DNA from: Maratus speciosus
Lineage: Eukaryota; Arthropoda; Arachnida; Araneae; Salticidae
Direction: 5' to 3'
NCBI GenBank assembly: GCA_963932465.1
Contig: OZ010788.1
Coordinates: 675,450,484-675,514,483, forward strand
DNA length: 64,000 bases
Of the stretch, positions 36,427 through 48,870 are shown piece by piece. The notes under the pieces were generated by a model. It worked only from the letters and a program-made list of their open reading frames with translations, made no database searches and was not told where the DNA came from. Positions within the stretch are counted from its first letter, which is position 1, and every line of letters begins with the position of its first letter. Position numbers and translations under genes: made by a program.

Positions 36427-38162
36427 TATCACTACTTTTTGTATGTTTTTTCATTTTTTTTTCCAAACTATATTAATAAAATAAAAAAAAAAATTAAATT
36501 TTGGTACTTTTATGTTAGCCGGGAGCAAATCTCCTCATTAGCATTTTGTTTTTTCGCCAATAGCAGTTTTCATTTTTCACATGTGTAAATTAGTAACAAT
36601 GGTTTGATTTTTCAAATAAAATATTTTGGTTTACGTTATTATTTCTTATTTATTTATTTATTTATTTCTATGTTACATATTCTATTAAATAAAATGAGGG
36701 AAATGCATTTATTTTAAATGAGATGACTGAAAAGTTTATATTTTTAAATGAAATGAATGCAATATGAACAATAGAGTTAGGAACAGTATTTGGCGATTTG
36801 CCACTCGCGCCCGGCTAACATAAAAATACCTAAATTTATTTTATTGAGCTTTACAAATTTATACTTTATTTCTTTTGGTATTAAAGTACTAGCCGCCTCT
36901 AGCAAGCAGTATTTGCTCTATTAATTGCATGTTAAACGTTGCATCATATTACTGTTATTCATAATTTACTTGCCCATTATTTTGCAAAGTCGGAAGCTTT
37001 TGATACAGAAATCAAGAACTCTTTACGATCATGGAAGCACATCATATATTTTGTGTTGTTATGTATTTCATCTTTCATGACAAATATCTCTTAACTCACT
37101 TATTCATGTCTCCTTATCAGTTACGATTCGTTCTCTAATGCGGAAATTTTTAATCCTATTAAGTGATCGTTTCTAATTGGGCTCACTGCCAGTTGTTGTA
37201 TTTTAACTGTTACGATTGGGTACAAGTGAAATGGTTCTTATGAAATCCTTTGACAATATCTGCATCAGGGGCGTCGCCATGGGGGGGTATGGGGGGGAGC
37301 CTCCCCCCCCCCCCCAATATATGTGAAGTTGGGAAATTTGAGCTTAGAGTTGGGAATTTCTAGATTTTTGAGACATTTTCTTTTTTAAAAGTAATAGTAA
37401 AAAAATTACGAAATTTTTATTGTTTTGGTGATTATTTTGAGTACTGCAACAGTAAACAAGTTAAATTATCAAAAGAAATACAAAAAGAAATTAGCCACAC
37501 TCAATCTATCACTGTATTTTTCAGTTCTACAAAAATATTGTACATCTACCAGACCTAAATTTCTCTACTCCTGTCCATCAATAACTGACTAACCAGTTCC
37601 TTTATTTCCTCCAAAACTTTGTTCCTTTCTCAAAAATTTCACCCTACCTCCCCTTCTCCTCCCAAAAGAGAATCCAGCTATTTTAATCCAAAGGGATTGC
37701 AGCTTCTTATGAAAATTGGAGATCACTTGTAGCACAACAGAACGGAATGTAGTAACCTACTTGAAACACAGCTACGGGCATGAAAATTTAATGAGTTTTC
37801 ACAACTTTTTTCACTAATTTTGCGATTTTTGGACAATATTTTACTCATTCTCGGGATTTTTTTGTCGCAAAAATTAGTTAACCCTTCGCTGTCAAGTAAA
37901 AAGCGTTATATGAGCAAATGCGGATATAAGAAGTCGTTAGTTTAGATAAATTTGTCACATTTTACTTTTATTTGTGTGCGGAAATATATATATCAGTCCT
38001 GTTCGTTTATATTCATATGTGTTTATAAAATTTTAAACCAAAAGTCCGGTGTTCTGTGTTTAAAGCTGTTCTAAAAAGTTACTATAAATCTCGGCACGAA
38101 TAAACCCTTCATAATAGGAAAAGAGTTTTCGTGCAAGATTTTGGAGCATCTAAAAATCCATT

Positions 38163-38970
38163 CGAGGATGAAAAAGGTAAAAAATGGACGATTTTAATTT
38201 GGAACAGAAATATGACCATGAAAGCAGTCCATCAACTGAAGAAAAAATCGACATGTACTGTAACACTGGCACGTTGCACTTGAATAAAATTTTGAAGAAA
38301 TAAAGATTTCCTTACAGACAAGCTCACAAACACTTATGAATATTAGGATGTGACTGGAGAAGCTGAGTTCCGAAAGTATAGTAGGAAAAAGATTTCACCA
38401 AAGGTAATAGATAAAAATAATAGCACAGCAATGGACATTGATACACATAAGTTTTACAGTAAAGAATTATAAGAAATACAAGAAAATTTCGGGAATTTAG
38501 TAATGGGTTTAAATGACAATGTTCCCTATATCAAGAGAATATTGCAGTAATGCATTCCATATTTAAATTACAATTGTGCAAGGGAAAAGTTAACAATGTT
38601 TCCACCTGGATATGAGAAACTGGATGTACATGACTTGCAGAGTCAAATAGAAATAAACCAAATCCCAACTCACTTAACAAACCTTTTACTCATGCCATGA
38701 AATTCAAAGACTATTTGGGTCACTCCGTCAAACTATATACTCGTACCTTAACATTCACAGCAGCTTATCGTTATGGCGTTGCATCTAATGAAAGAATCTT
38801 TAGTCAAATAAAAAATTTTAAAATATATATTACAAGCTACAATAAGGGATGACAGACTTGACAGCCTAATGCTTTTAAAATATGAAAGTGAAATAGGGAA
38901 TTTTATTAAACTAAGCGAAGTTATTAACAGGTGGGCTTCTTTGAAGACCACAAGAATTAATATTAAGTGA
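38163..38970 (+). pseudogene. hAT transposase remnant (C-terminal dimerisation region)
   Basis: The end of the reading frame is recognisable as the hAT C-terminal dimerisation domain. One frame gives VASNERIFSQIKNFKIYI and, after a frameshift near 38,835, another gives ATIRDDRLDSLMLLKYESEI followed by INRWASLK and a stop at 38,968-38,970. This follows the family pattern SxxERxFSxLKxIKxYLRxxM then RLxxLxxLxxE, as in ZMYM1-like and 52-kDa-repressor-like hAT proteins. Upstream (38,185-38,700) the reading is broken by stops at several places and I cannot align a DDE core. It is the source gene, now dead, of the surrounding element 37,266-60,901. Confidence 0.8.
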
Positions 38971-39742
38971 AAACTAGTCGGATGTGCCAATCCCAAAATT
39001 TTCTTCTAGTCCATACATTTTAATGCCTCAAAATTTGCAATCACAGTGCCAAAATTAAATAACAATTCTTTGCCTATAATAACAAACTCTAAAGGTATAG
39101 ATTTGTTGAATTGTGTGCATTTGAAAAGGGGATATAAGCATAGCCTTTTTCAAACAAATCATTGAATTTTGGCACCGAGCCTCTTAGATGCCTGCAACCA
39201 AAATTCCTTACTCAAAGTGCACAAAAGCAATAGCTTTGGACAGTATAGACCCAAGCCTAATAAGGATCTATTTATGTGGAAGTGCTACTTATGTGGAATA
39301 TGAAGTCTGACTGAATTGCGTGCATTAGTTTTTGAGATACAGCTATCGCAAAATCGTGAAAAATGCTGCATAGCAGCGTCACCAGTGGCGTAGCTAGAGC
39401 ATTTCGCTTGGGGGGGTGTGGAGATCGAATTTACCGAATGTTCATAGTAAATTTTGTATTTTTTATTTATTTGTATTTTGTATTTTTTCGCATTATTTTC
39501 TTTTGGGCGAGGGGGGGGGGGGGTAGACATTTATTTATTATTTCAGCAATATATAAATAAACAGACCAAAAATTTTAACAAAGAACTAAATAATTTCAAC
39601 CATTTAAAATTTTACAAACTGGAGGGAGCGAGGGTAGTATAAATTATGAATGGAGAGAGTGAAGTAGATAACTTCTGATTTATTTATCGTATTGCACAAT
39701 TACGAATAAAGCAGAGGAAAAAAGTAATTTTAAAGATTTTAA

Positions 39743-39988
39743 CCCTTAACTGATCAGGTGAGGTGTTTTCCAACCCAAAGAAATTTCAATTATGAAGAAA
39801 AAATTTTTGTGTTATTTAGATACGTATATTTATATGTATGTACACTTACAGTACTTTTTCAGTTGTTTTTATTCAAGTAAATAATGCAAAATTCACAGGA
39901 GATTTTCTTATTTTAATTCGCTAAATTTTGTGGAGTGCACAAGACAAGAAATCAAACTTTGGGGTTGCATACACACCATCTCACTACG

Positions 39989-40036
<48 letters not shown>

Positions 40037-40054
40037 CACCTCATCACTTAAGGT
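39743..40054. mobile_element. TTAA-flanked MITE with (TA)n core
   Basis: It starts CCCTTAACTGATCAGGTGAG after TTAA (39,739-39,742). The right end on the other strand reads ACCTTAAGTGATGAGGTGAT before TTAA (40,055-40,058). A TA run fills 39,991-40,033. Confidence 0.7.
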
Positions 40055-40261
40055 TTAAGCTTTTCGTGCTCGATACTCCAGTGAGGGGGGAGGGGGCAAA
40101 GGTAAAAGCAGTAATTTGGGGTGAGGAGTAAAATGGCAGGTTTAGATTGATTACTTATTATTACAATAAAAATAAATTCAATAGAAAATATTTAAAAAAT
40201 TATTCTTTTATTTATAACTCAAAGTTTGAAATTTGCAATTCTTTTTAAATTTTAAGTTAGA

Positions 40262-40500
40262 AGTCTGTACGGATAGAAATTTTCAGGCCCGGGCCAGACA
40301 CCGACCCATAGAAAAAATTCGACCCGGCCCATTCTAAAAGGTAGGCTTGAACTCGGTCAGGCCTGTCGAAAAAAATTATTGGCCTGGCCCGGTGTTATAG
40401 CAGCTAAAAGTTCAGCCTGAGACCATCCTGGACGGGAAAAAAATGAAGCCCGAGCCTGGCACGGCCCAAATGAATTTTTACAAAACACTGACTTTTACGT
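40262..40500. other. GGCCCGGGCC-rich fragment, likely a hAT terminus
   Basis: Repeated GGCCCGG and GGCCTGGCCCGG motifs resemble the subterminal motif clusters of hAT elements in this window. The partner end was not found. Confidence 0.4.
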
Positions 40501-40836
40501 CGATTTGGTTAAAAATTTGTCTGTACGAGGAATTCTGATCAAAAATACTTAATCTTAGCTTTTCAATTTCTTTCTTTCTTTTTTTTTCTTTTGTAATCTT
40601 TATTTTTATAGAAATGCCGTAGGCTGCGATATTTATTTTTTTAGGGTTCCGTACTTAAAAAGTAAAAACGGAACCATTATATGTTCACTCCCGTGTCTGT
40701 CTGTCTGTCAGTCACAGCCATTTTACTCGTAAACTATGGAACGTGGAAAGTTCAAATTCGGTGAAGTAATAAAGACCATTGACTGACATATTTTCAGATT
40801 AATAAACATTCATAAATATATTTAGTAAAAATGTAG

Positions 40837-41390
40837 CAGGGCCGAAACTAAGGGGGGCAGAGGGGGCATGTGCCCCGAGCACCAGAACGAAGGGACGCCA
40901 AATGAAGGATTTATACCTTTGGAATGGATTATTTTCTTCTGATGGATCCATTTTTCCCCCCATTCTGACCAGAAAATCAGAGTTCTAACTTTTTACGGCA
41001 GCTCTTTCAGCTTCATCTAACCTTTCATTTATAATGGCTGTTTCATAATAATGGAAGCCATCACTCCATTAGAAGAAAATAACTTGGTGAAAGCGGAACT
41101 CGGATAATCGGGGCTCTACTGTATATTTCATTTTAAAAATGATCTTTAGAATATTTTTGTTGGTGTTCAGAGGGGAGTCATGACCCCCGTGACCTCCCCC
41201 TTGGATCCGCCATTGTATATTACGTAGTTCAGTATTACATATTTTACGATTAGATATTTTAAAATTTAAAATAAATCGGCTATTAGAAAATTAGTAAAAT
41301 TCTCTTTGTAGATATATTTTGCGGAAGAAGGGGGGGGGGGCGCCAAAATCCATGTTTGCTCCGGGTGCAATAAAGGCCAGTTTCGGTCAG
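40837..41390. mobile_element. hAT-like MITE of GCCGAAACTA type, copy 1
   Basis: It begins CAGGGCCGAAACTAAGG and ends near GGCCAGTTTCGGTCAG. The internal blocks GGGGGCATGTGCCCCG, GAAAATCAGAGTTC and CGGATAATCGG are shared with copy 2 at 58,399-59,095. Copy 1 carries one arm of the hairpin found in copy 2. No clean TSD. Confidence 0.65.
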
Positions 41391-42720
41391 AGGGGCTTGA
41401 AATGGTATGGTACTTGAAAAAAAAATCTTTTCTTTGCATATCGTGTGGGGTATCGTGGGAAAGCTATCGTAACGCTGAACTCAAAAATACATTCCTTTTA
41501 ATTTTAGGTATTATATTTTCAAAGATATTGTCGAAAATGTAGCGCAAAAATATATCCCCCCCCCCCCCCGCCAATCTAATTACGAATCTATTGAAACTAA
41601 AATTATGAAAAAATTGGAGGTAGTAGACGTTAATTTAAACCTTGCCGGAAAATTATAGCGATCACTATAGGTCACATAGTTTTTGAGAAAATTGCATTTT
41701 TCTGTTACACACAAATTTCGACTTATGGGCATTCAGAAAAATTGTTGAGCATCGCTGGATGTACCTATCGTAGCAGAAGTAAAAAAGCATTGTTGATAAT
41801 GAATTTCGAAAAAAACATCGGTAATTAGCTGATATATTATCCCTTAAAGATACGGCCAGTTTGGACATACACAATGACAGGAGCGGCGTACTCTATGCCT
41901 AGTTAACAACTTTTAATGATATATATGTGTGATGTGATGTCCAGTAACAGTATAAAAGCAATAAATGTCAAATTGTTAAAAACATACAAACTTCAGGGGT
42001 CTCAGGACTCTAAAAATTAGAAAAAAAAAAACCATTTTCAACATTTAATGTCTTAAAATGTATGTCATTTTAAAACACAATTTTAATTGGGATGAAAGAT
42101 ATAAGTATGTTCTTTCATTTCATGTATTTAAAAAATTGCAAGATGCAGAATTAGTATTTATAGAGGGCTCGAAACTGTTAGACATTTGCCGAACAGAAAA
42201 TTGGCATAACAGTTTGCAGGGTTACAAAATAAATATTGCAACTAGAATGAAAATTTTAGTGCTTACATATACTTCATATTGTTATAATTACTCTGAACTT
42301 AAATAAATTTGTATTTAAAGCATTTTTATATTTTTAATGCAATGTTACATTTAGCTAATACAAAATTTTGAAAATTTCAACAGTATAATCACCTAAAAAA
42401 TATTTTTTTGAAAATAAAAAGGAATTTTTCGGTTCAGTTTATACAGACTAACATGAAATATATGTTTTGATAATTTCATGAAAAAATATTCAGAAGTTTT
42501 TGAGGTATCCTGCGCCTTATGTCCAAAAAACGACATTTGGAGAAAAATTTCTTCAAAGTTTCGGAAACGCTGCTTCAGCTATTGTGCGAGTATAATTCTA
42601 AAAGCCATAACTTCTGTTTTAATGGGAATTTAAAGGAAGCGAGTATATCAAAATGTTCAGAAAAGATAGAAGTTTAACATCTAAAAAAATTAAAGTTTCT
42701 AAAATTTTGAAGCTTTAAGA
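41391..42720. other. unassigned AT-rich DNA
   Basis: No gene recognised. An 82-residue frame (42,058-42,306) shows no family motif. A C run lies at 41,558-41,570. Confidence 0.4.
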
Positions 42721-42750
42721 GTCCTGCGACCGCTTAAGCGGTCGCAGGAC
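42721..42750. repeat. perfect 30-bp palindrome
   Basis: The sequence is its own reverse complement over all 30 bases, centred on CTTAAG, with half-site GTCCTGCGACCGCTT. It is followed by a GC-rich stretch (42,751-42,791). It contains TCCTGCGACC-like motifs similar to GTCTGCGACGTGCGTCGCAG near 47,553. It may be a TIR-TIR junction of an element that lost its interior, or a protein-binding site. Confidence 0.9.
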
Positions 42751-43777
42751 CCGCGCCCTTTCGCCCTGTCGCCGCGCCCTTTCCGGCGCGGAGTAATTCT
42801 GTATATAAACGTGTGAAATAATTGACTGACAACAGAATTTATAAACGAATTTATTAGAAAATACAAACTTGCTTATTTTCAAGTACATGATAAAAGGAAA
42901 TTTTTAATTAAATATTCTTGGTGCCGTTTGTCTGTTTTGGAATTAAAATTAGGTGCCCTTTTTTTGAGGTCACCTTCCTCGAAAGGTTTAATTAGTTTAA
43001 TTGAATCACATAAATACTGTGGGATTCGCGACTAGTTTGCATTGAGTGTATCTCTCAATACGCCTCGTGTAACTTTATAAGTTAATTAAAAACCTATCTG
43101 GAAAAACGCGGCACTGACCAAGGCGGCGTTGCAACTTTGCGACCTCCTTTCGAGGCGCGCTTAGCACAATGCCAAATTTAAACTTTGAACAAAGGTTTTG
43201 TTTTAGCTACACTGTAGAAATAAAGGTTATTTCTAGGCTGAATTTAGTTTTATGAAATGCTAAATGAAGTTTAAATATGCACTGCTTTTATTGTCAGTAC
43301 TGAATTAAGTTCATCATAAACAGATTAGGATAATATTAAAAAATGAGTTATACAGAAAAGCTATATTTGATATTATTTAGGTTCCATATCTCTTTGAATT
43401 TTCATGATAGATCCTTTTGCACTTTTCTAATATATACTGTTATACCCAACACTATATTGTATAGTTTTTTACAAAGTATTATTTTAGCAACGGTTTTTTT
43501 TTTTTTTAATAATACAATTACAAATTCATATATTTATTCTACGGAACCCTCTGTACGCGAGTAATACTCGCACTTGACCGTTTATTTTAAATAAATCTCT
43601 ATTTGTTATATGGAAATGTTTCGATTATCATTAATTTTGTTAATCCATATTCCATGTATTGGAAACTTAAAAATCTAAAAAATGCTATATAGTAAAATCT
43701 TCTAAGACGGAATCGCACAGTACAGTAAAAAAATGCATTATAGACAAGTTCCCTTTTAAATAGGTGTAAATGTATTA

Positions 43778-43936
43778 CTGTCAAACCTCGTTAACACGAA
43801 CGCTCTTAACGCGAATTACTTTTAGCACGAACTGTTTCCGATTGTCTCGTCGAAGTTGTATGTAATGCATTTAAGTTCGGATAACACGAACAAAAAAAGT
43901 TTCCCCTTGAGTGTTCGCGTTAACGAGGTTTCACTG
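43778..43936. mobile_element. pogo-like MITE of ACCTCGTTAACACGAA type, copy 1
   Basis: The ends TGTCAAACCTCGTTAACACG and (other strand) CAGTGAAACCTCGTTAACGC are flanked by TA. Copy 2 lies at 60,327-60,465. Confidence 0.75.
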
Positions 43937-45020
43937 TATATATTCTTTTCTCACATACTATTATATTAATTTTGCATGGATCAACACATTTTTCAGTTTA
44001 AAACAGGATTCCGTCATTCTTTTTCATACGTATCACTATATTTTAATTTTGCTGTATTTTGCTACCAGACCACGCCGAGACAATGATTTTCATACGGGTT
44101 GGCAGAAAACCGGGACTGAAAATTTTGGCTCGTGAAGACTTGGAGGAATGATACCAGTCCCGGCTCGGTACAGAAAACATTAATTAGGCCTGGTAAGGCC
44201 TAATTTATGTTTTGCCAAAATGGTGCCAAAGCTGATGTTTGTAACAGATTTTTTTAAAACGTGACAATCGGCAAAAGATCATTATGAGGTAGAAATTGAT
44301 TATAATTTTGTATGTAATGCCTTTATCAGAAAATTTAAAAAGGCTATTTGATTTCAAAGCACTTCATGCCTCAGCATGCCTGCAGATTTCATGCTTCTGG
44401 ATTAGGGATTGACCGAATACCGAATAGTCGATTCGGTATTCGGTGATTCGGCATGTAAACCGAATATTCGGCTTCGGCCGAATACTTAAAAGTATTCGGC
44501 CGAATAATTGCGGATAAGTATTTTCTTAGAAGTAGAAGGATTCTCTTTTACTTAGAAGTAGAATAGGCTAAATGATGAGTTTCAATATTATGTGCAAGAG
44601 TTCAAAGTTCAGCTGCACTACCAAAAACAAGTCAAAGGTAAAGATGAAAATAAGGAATTTTGCTTAGTGGCCACTGGCCGGTAAGTTGATTTTTTTTAGT
44701 AGCCAGTTACTGGCTAGTGAGAATAATTTCTTTAGTCGCCAGTTAGTAAGTTTATGTCACTGAATATTTAATTTAAAAATATATAAGTTTAGAGTAAATA
44801 AGTAATTTATGTAATAAACCCGGCAGCAGAATTTTTTTCTGCAGTCTGCAACACAAGTAGAAACTTTAAAAACAGTCTGCAGAACTTAAGGACAAACGCC
44901 CTCTTTTTCCTCTTTTCTGTGAAGTTAGAAAACAAAACAACAGTAAAAATAACATATGAACACCAATTTCAAAATTTTTTGAAAAGATTGATACAATGTG
45001 ATAATATCCAAAACTATATA

Positions 45021-45500
45021 CAGTATGGAACCATTTATCCGGAAACCAGTTAACCAGAAAACCAGTTATCCGGAATGATATTTCTGATAGACTGATTTCA
45101 GAATCTTTGCAGAAAAGGGTATCACACACTGCCAGTTTGGCATAGGCTTTGCTTAAACAATTGTATAATTTGGTGACAACATCTAGTATTTGAAATGGAA
45201 ACATATTTAGTTGCATTTTAAATGTTTTAATTTTCATGCAGAGGAAACAGAAGAATTTTTGTTCCTAAGGGATTCCCATAATTTAACTTTTTAAAACTCT
45301 GGTTAACTTTTGATCTTTCTTGCAATGATTTTTAATCCAAGTAATCTAATAATTTAATATCAGAAATAATTCCATAACCACATATATTCCACAAAACTTA
45401 TCAAATGGATGCTACTTTCATGCACAACCAGTTAACCGGAAAAACCAGTTATCCGGAATATATCTGACCCCAAGCATTCCGGATAAATGGTTCCGTACCG
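45021..45500. mobile_element. pogo/mariner-like MITE, 480 bp, TA TSD
   Basis: The ends CAGTATGGAACCATTTATCC and (other strand) CGGTACGGAACCATTTATCC, with TA on both sides. Subterminal AACCAGTTATCCGGAAT repeats occur at each end. Confidence 0.85.
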
Positions 45501-45829
45501 TATAGATGTGATAATACAGGAATGATAGTGCACTAAAGCCACTTTGAAGCAGCAAAAATCTATTTTTTTAGTAATAAAATCCATTTTTCTAGTAGCAAAA
45601 ATCTAATTTTGTAGCAATAAAAGATATTTTTGGAGCAGATGAAATTCTGAGAGAATCAAATTTGAGTAATTCATGCAAATACTATAAATAATTCTATAGC
45701 AGTGTTTTATCTAGCAATCTTAGCTAGTTGTACAATTCAAAATTTAACATGCTTTCACTCAAAACATGGCTAACTAATATTTAATCTGCCATTCAGCTGT
45801 AAAAAATCTCGCGAAAACATTAATGTTGC

Positions 45830-47335
45830 AGCAAATTTTTCCGCGATTGTTTGACGGAATTCTTTTTCCCCGATCCTTTGACGAAATGTGCCTTTTTTTG
45901 CGATCTTTCGATGATGACCTCTTTTTTTATCGCGATATTTCGACGATGACCTCATTTTTTTCGCGCCCTTTCGACGATGTTCGCGTTTTTTTCGTGATCA
46001 TTCGATGTTCCCTTTTTTTTGCGATCTTTCGACGATGTTCCCGTTTTTTCGCGATCTTTCAACGATGTTAGCGTTTTTTCGCGATCTTTTGACGAAATAC
46101 GTGTTTTTTTTCGCAACCTTTCGACGATGTTCACGTTTTTTCGCGATCTTTCGACGATGTTCGCGTTTTTTTGCAATCTTTCGACGATGTTCGCGTTTTT
46201 TTGGCAATCTTTCGACGATGTTCGCGTTTTTTTGGCAATCTTCCGACGATGTTAACGTTTTTTTCGCGATCTTTCGACGATGTTCGCGATCTTTCGACGT
46301 AGTTCGCGTTTTTTCGCGATCTTTCGACGTAGTTCGCCATTTTAGCGATCTTTCGACGATGTTCGCGTTTTTTCCGCGTTATTTCGACGATGTTCGCTTT
46401 TTTTCGCGATCTTTCGACGATGTTCCCGTTTTTCGCGATCTTTTGACGATGTTCGCTTTTTTTTCCGCGATCGGTTGACGAAATTCACGTTTTTTCCGCA
46501 ATCGTTTGAAAAAAAAATCGAGTTTTCTCCGCGATCTTTTGACGATATATGTGTTTTTTCGCTAATTTTAGCGAAATCCGTGTTTTTTCGCGATCTTTGC
46601 TCAAAATTCACTGTTTTCCGCGATCTTTCGACGAAATTCACGTTCCTTCTGCAATTCTTTGACAGAATTTGTGCTTTTTCCGCATAATTCACATTTGTCA
46701 TAATTCAAGTTTTTTTTTTTTTTTAATCATTTGACGAAACTTGCGTTTTTCTGCCATCTTTTGAGGAAAGTTGTTATTTTTAACGCAGACTTTTAACGAA
46801 ATCGGCGTATTTTTTTCGATCTTGTGACAAAATTTTCGTCATCTTTTGACAAAATTTGCGTTTTTTCACACGAAAATTCGAAAAATTCGCCTATTTTCTA
46901 CGATCTTTTGACGAAATTCTCATTTCTTTTAGCGATCCTTCGATAAAATTCGCGTTCTTTCCGCGATCCTTTGACGAAATTTCCGTTTTTTCGGCAATCC
47001 TTTGACGAAAGTTGTATTTTTTCTAGCCCTTTGATGAAATTCACGTTTTTCCGCGATCATTTGATCATTTGATGATCTTTCCGCCATCCTTTCACGAAAG
47101 TCGCTATTTTTCCGCAGCCCTTTTACGAAATTGACGTTTCTTTCACGATCGTATGACAAAATTTCGTTTTTTCTTCGCAATCTTTTGACGAAATTCACGT
47201 TATTTTCGCTATCCTTTGACGAAATTTGCTATTTTAACTGCAAACGACTGACGAAATTGTTTTTTCGGCGAACATTTGTCGAAATTCGGGATATTTACAT
47301 CCAAATTTTCGGATTAATGACCGATTTCTTTTTTT
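45830..47335. repeat. minisatellite, ~30-bp unit, first block
   Basis: Dozens of copies of a unit such as CGACGATGTTCGCGTTTT plus CGCGATCTTT, with 30-bp spacing where best preserved (46,130-46,460). Since 30 is a multiple of three, several frames stay open on both strands (up to 157 residues); these are array artefacts. Units drift from CGATGTTCGCG in the left part to CGAAATTCGCG in the right. Confidence 0.9.
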
Positions 47336-47820
47336 TTTTTCTTAAGAAATCACCCCTACGAGGATTGGCTCAATAATAGGTGGTTCACGATCGCGTGTCT
47401 AGAATTTTCTCCGTGAATCATTTATATTTTAAAGGGAATCGTCAATCGCATGTGGCGCGGATCATATTATTATGGCATATGGCAAATAATTTCTAGCAAA
47501 CTTTTTTTTCTAAATTTTAATAGTTGAAAAATAGTCTGCAGACCTTCTTAAGAGTCTGCGACGTGCGTCGCAGCGTTGCGCCGATTCTGCGCCCGGGGTA
47601 ATAAATAAAAATATTTTAATTCATATTGTTTTGAACTTGAGATACTAATTTCCAATCTATTTTAACAGCAAAGTTATATGTAGCATGCTTATATAGCTAA
47701 CTACATAAGTCAACTATACTTAGGTACTTTTCAAAATTAAAAAAAAAAAAAAATCTGAAATTTATAGCAAATTTTCTGAAATGTAAAAGGGGAGGGGTCT
47801 CTCCTGGAACTAATTATGCA
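47336..47820. other. non-repetitive island inside the minisatellite
   Basis: This ~480-bp stretch breaks the array. It contains a GC-rich motif near 47,553-47,600 (GTCTGCGACGTGCGTCGCAG followed by GCGCCCGGGG) and a C/T stretch. It may be an insertion, but I found no TIR or TSD. Confidence 0.5.
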
Positions 47821-48760
47821 TTTTTTACATGATACTTTAATAAAATTTGCGTTTTTCCGCGATCTATTGGTGATGTTTGTGTTTCTTCCCCGATCTTTTG
47901 ACAAAATGTGGCTTTTTTCGCGATCTTTTGACAAAATTCGCACTTTTTTTGTAATTTTTTGATGAAATTCGCATTCGTTTTCGCGATTCTTCGACGAAAT
48001 TCTCCTTTTTACGCGATTCTTTGACAAAATTCGGATTTTTTTTCAGCGATCTGTTGACGAAATTAGTTTTTTCGCGATCCATTGACGATATTTTGCGTTT
48101 CTTTCGCGATCCATTGACGATATGTTGCGTTTCTTTCGCGATCCATTGACGATATGTTGCGTTTCTTTCGCGATCCATTGACGATATTTTGCGTTTCTTT
48201 TACGATCAATTGATGATATTTTGCGTTTTTCCACGATTTATTGACGAGATTCTACGTTTTTTTCGCGATTCTTTGACGAAATTCGGTTTTTTTAGCGATC
48301 CTTTGACGAAATATAGGTTTTTTCTACGATCCTTTGACGAAATGTGCGGTTTTTTCGCGATCTTTTAACAAAATTATCGTTTTTTTCACGATTCCTTGAC
48401 GAAATTCGCGTTTTTTCGCGATCTATTGACAATATTTGCGTTTTTTCCGTGATCCATTCACGATATTTGGGTTTTTTCCGTAATCTTCTGACGAAATGTG
48501 CGTTTTTTCGCGTTCTTTTGACGAAATTCTCGGGGTTTTTTTCGCGATTCTTTGACGAAATTCGCGTTTGTTTTTCGCGATCTAATGACGATATTCGCGT
48601 TTGTTTTTCGCGATCTAATGACGATATTTGCGTTTTTTTTCCGTGATCCATTCACGATATCTATGTTTTTTCCACGATCACTTGACGAAATTTGGGTATT
48701 TTCGCGATCTTTTGACAAAATTCGCGTGGTTTTTTCCGCGATTCTTTAACAAAATCCCTT
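47821..48760. repeat. minisatellite, second block
   Basis: The array resumes with the same unit family. Higher-order copies appear, such as the repeated CGCGATCCATTGACGATAT segments at 48,075-48,190. Confidence 0.9.
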
Positions 48761-48870
48761 TGGAAAATCCTGCATTTGGCCGGTACTTTCCATATTTTTA
48801 GTCGCCAGTTTTTCACGTTTAGTCGCCGAGTGGCGACTGGCGAGTGCTTATTTTCATCTTTAGTCAAAGG

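Larger units (their letters stand above)
40641..43580. mobile_element. AGGGTTCCGTAC-type element, split by later insertions
   Basis: The left part reads TTAGGGTTCCGTACTT and continues with GTAAAAACGGAACC and a GTCTGTCTGTCTGTC stretch. The right part ends CGGAACCCTCTGTACGCGAG then CTCGCACTTGACCG. I recall this pair of ends from a repeat common in Lepidoptera and some other arthropods. Intervening DNA holds a separate MITE (40,837-41,390) and unassigned sequence. Confidence 0.5.
44639..48862. mobile_element. 4.2-kb hAT element nested in the previous one, TSD GTCAAAGG
   Basis: The TIR TAAAGATGAAAATAAG is perfect over 16 bp, and GTCAAAGG is duplicated exactly (44,631-44,638 and 48,863-48,870). 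Subterminal motifs of the TAGTCGCCAG / GGCCACTGGCCGG type occur several times in both orientations at both ends, as expected of transposase-binding sites. The interior is dominated by a minisatellite (45,830-48,760) and holds a pogo-like MITE at 45,021-45,500. Confidence 0.92.

Noticed and set aside
46005..46478. 157-residue frame rich in phenylalanine and arginine
   Set aside because: It is produced by the 30-bp minisatellite, with equally long frames on the opposite strand.
45830..48760. Regularly spaced ~30-bp repeats as a CRISPR array
   Set aside because: There are no unique spacers; the whole unit repeats and drifts, as in a minisatellite, and the DNA is eukaryotic.
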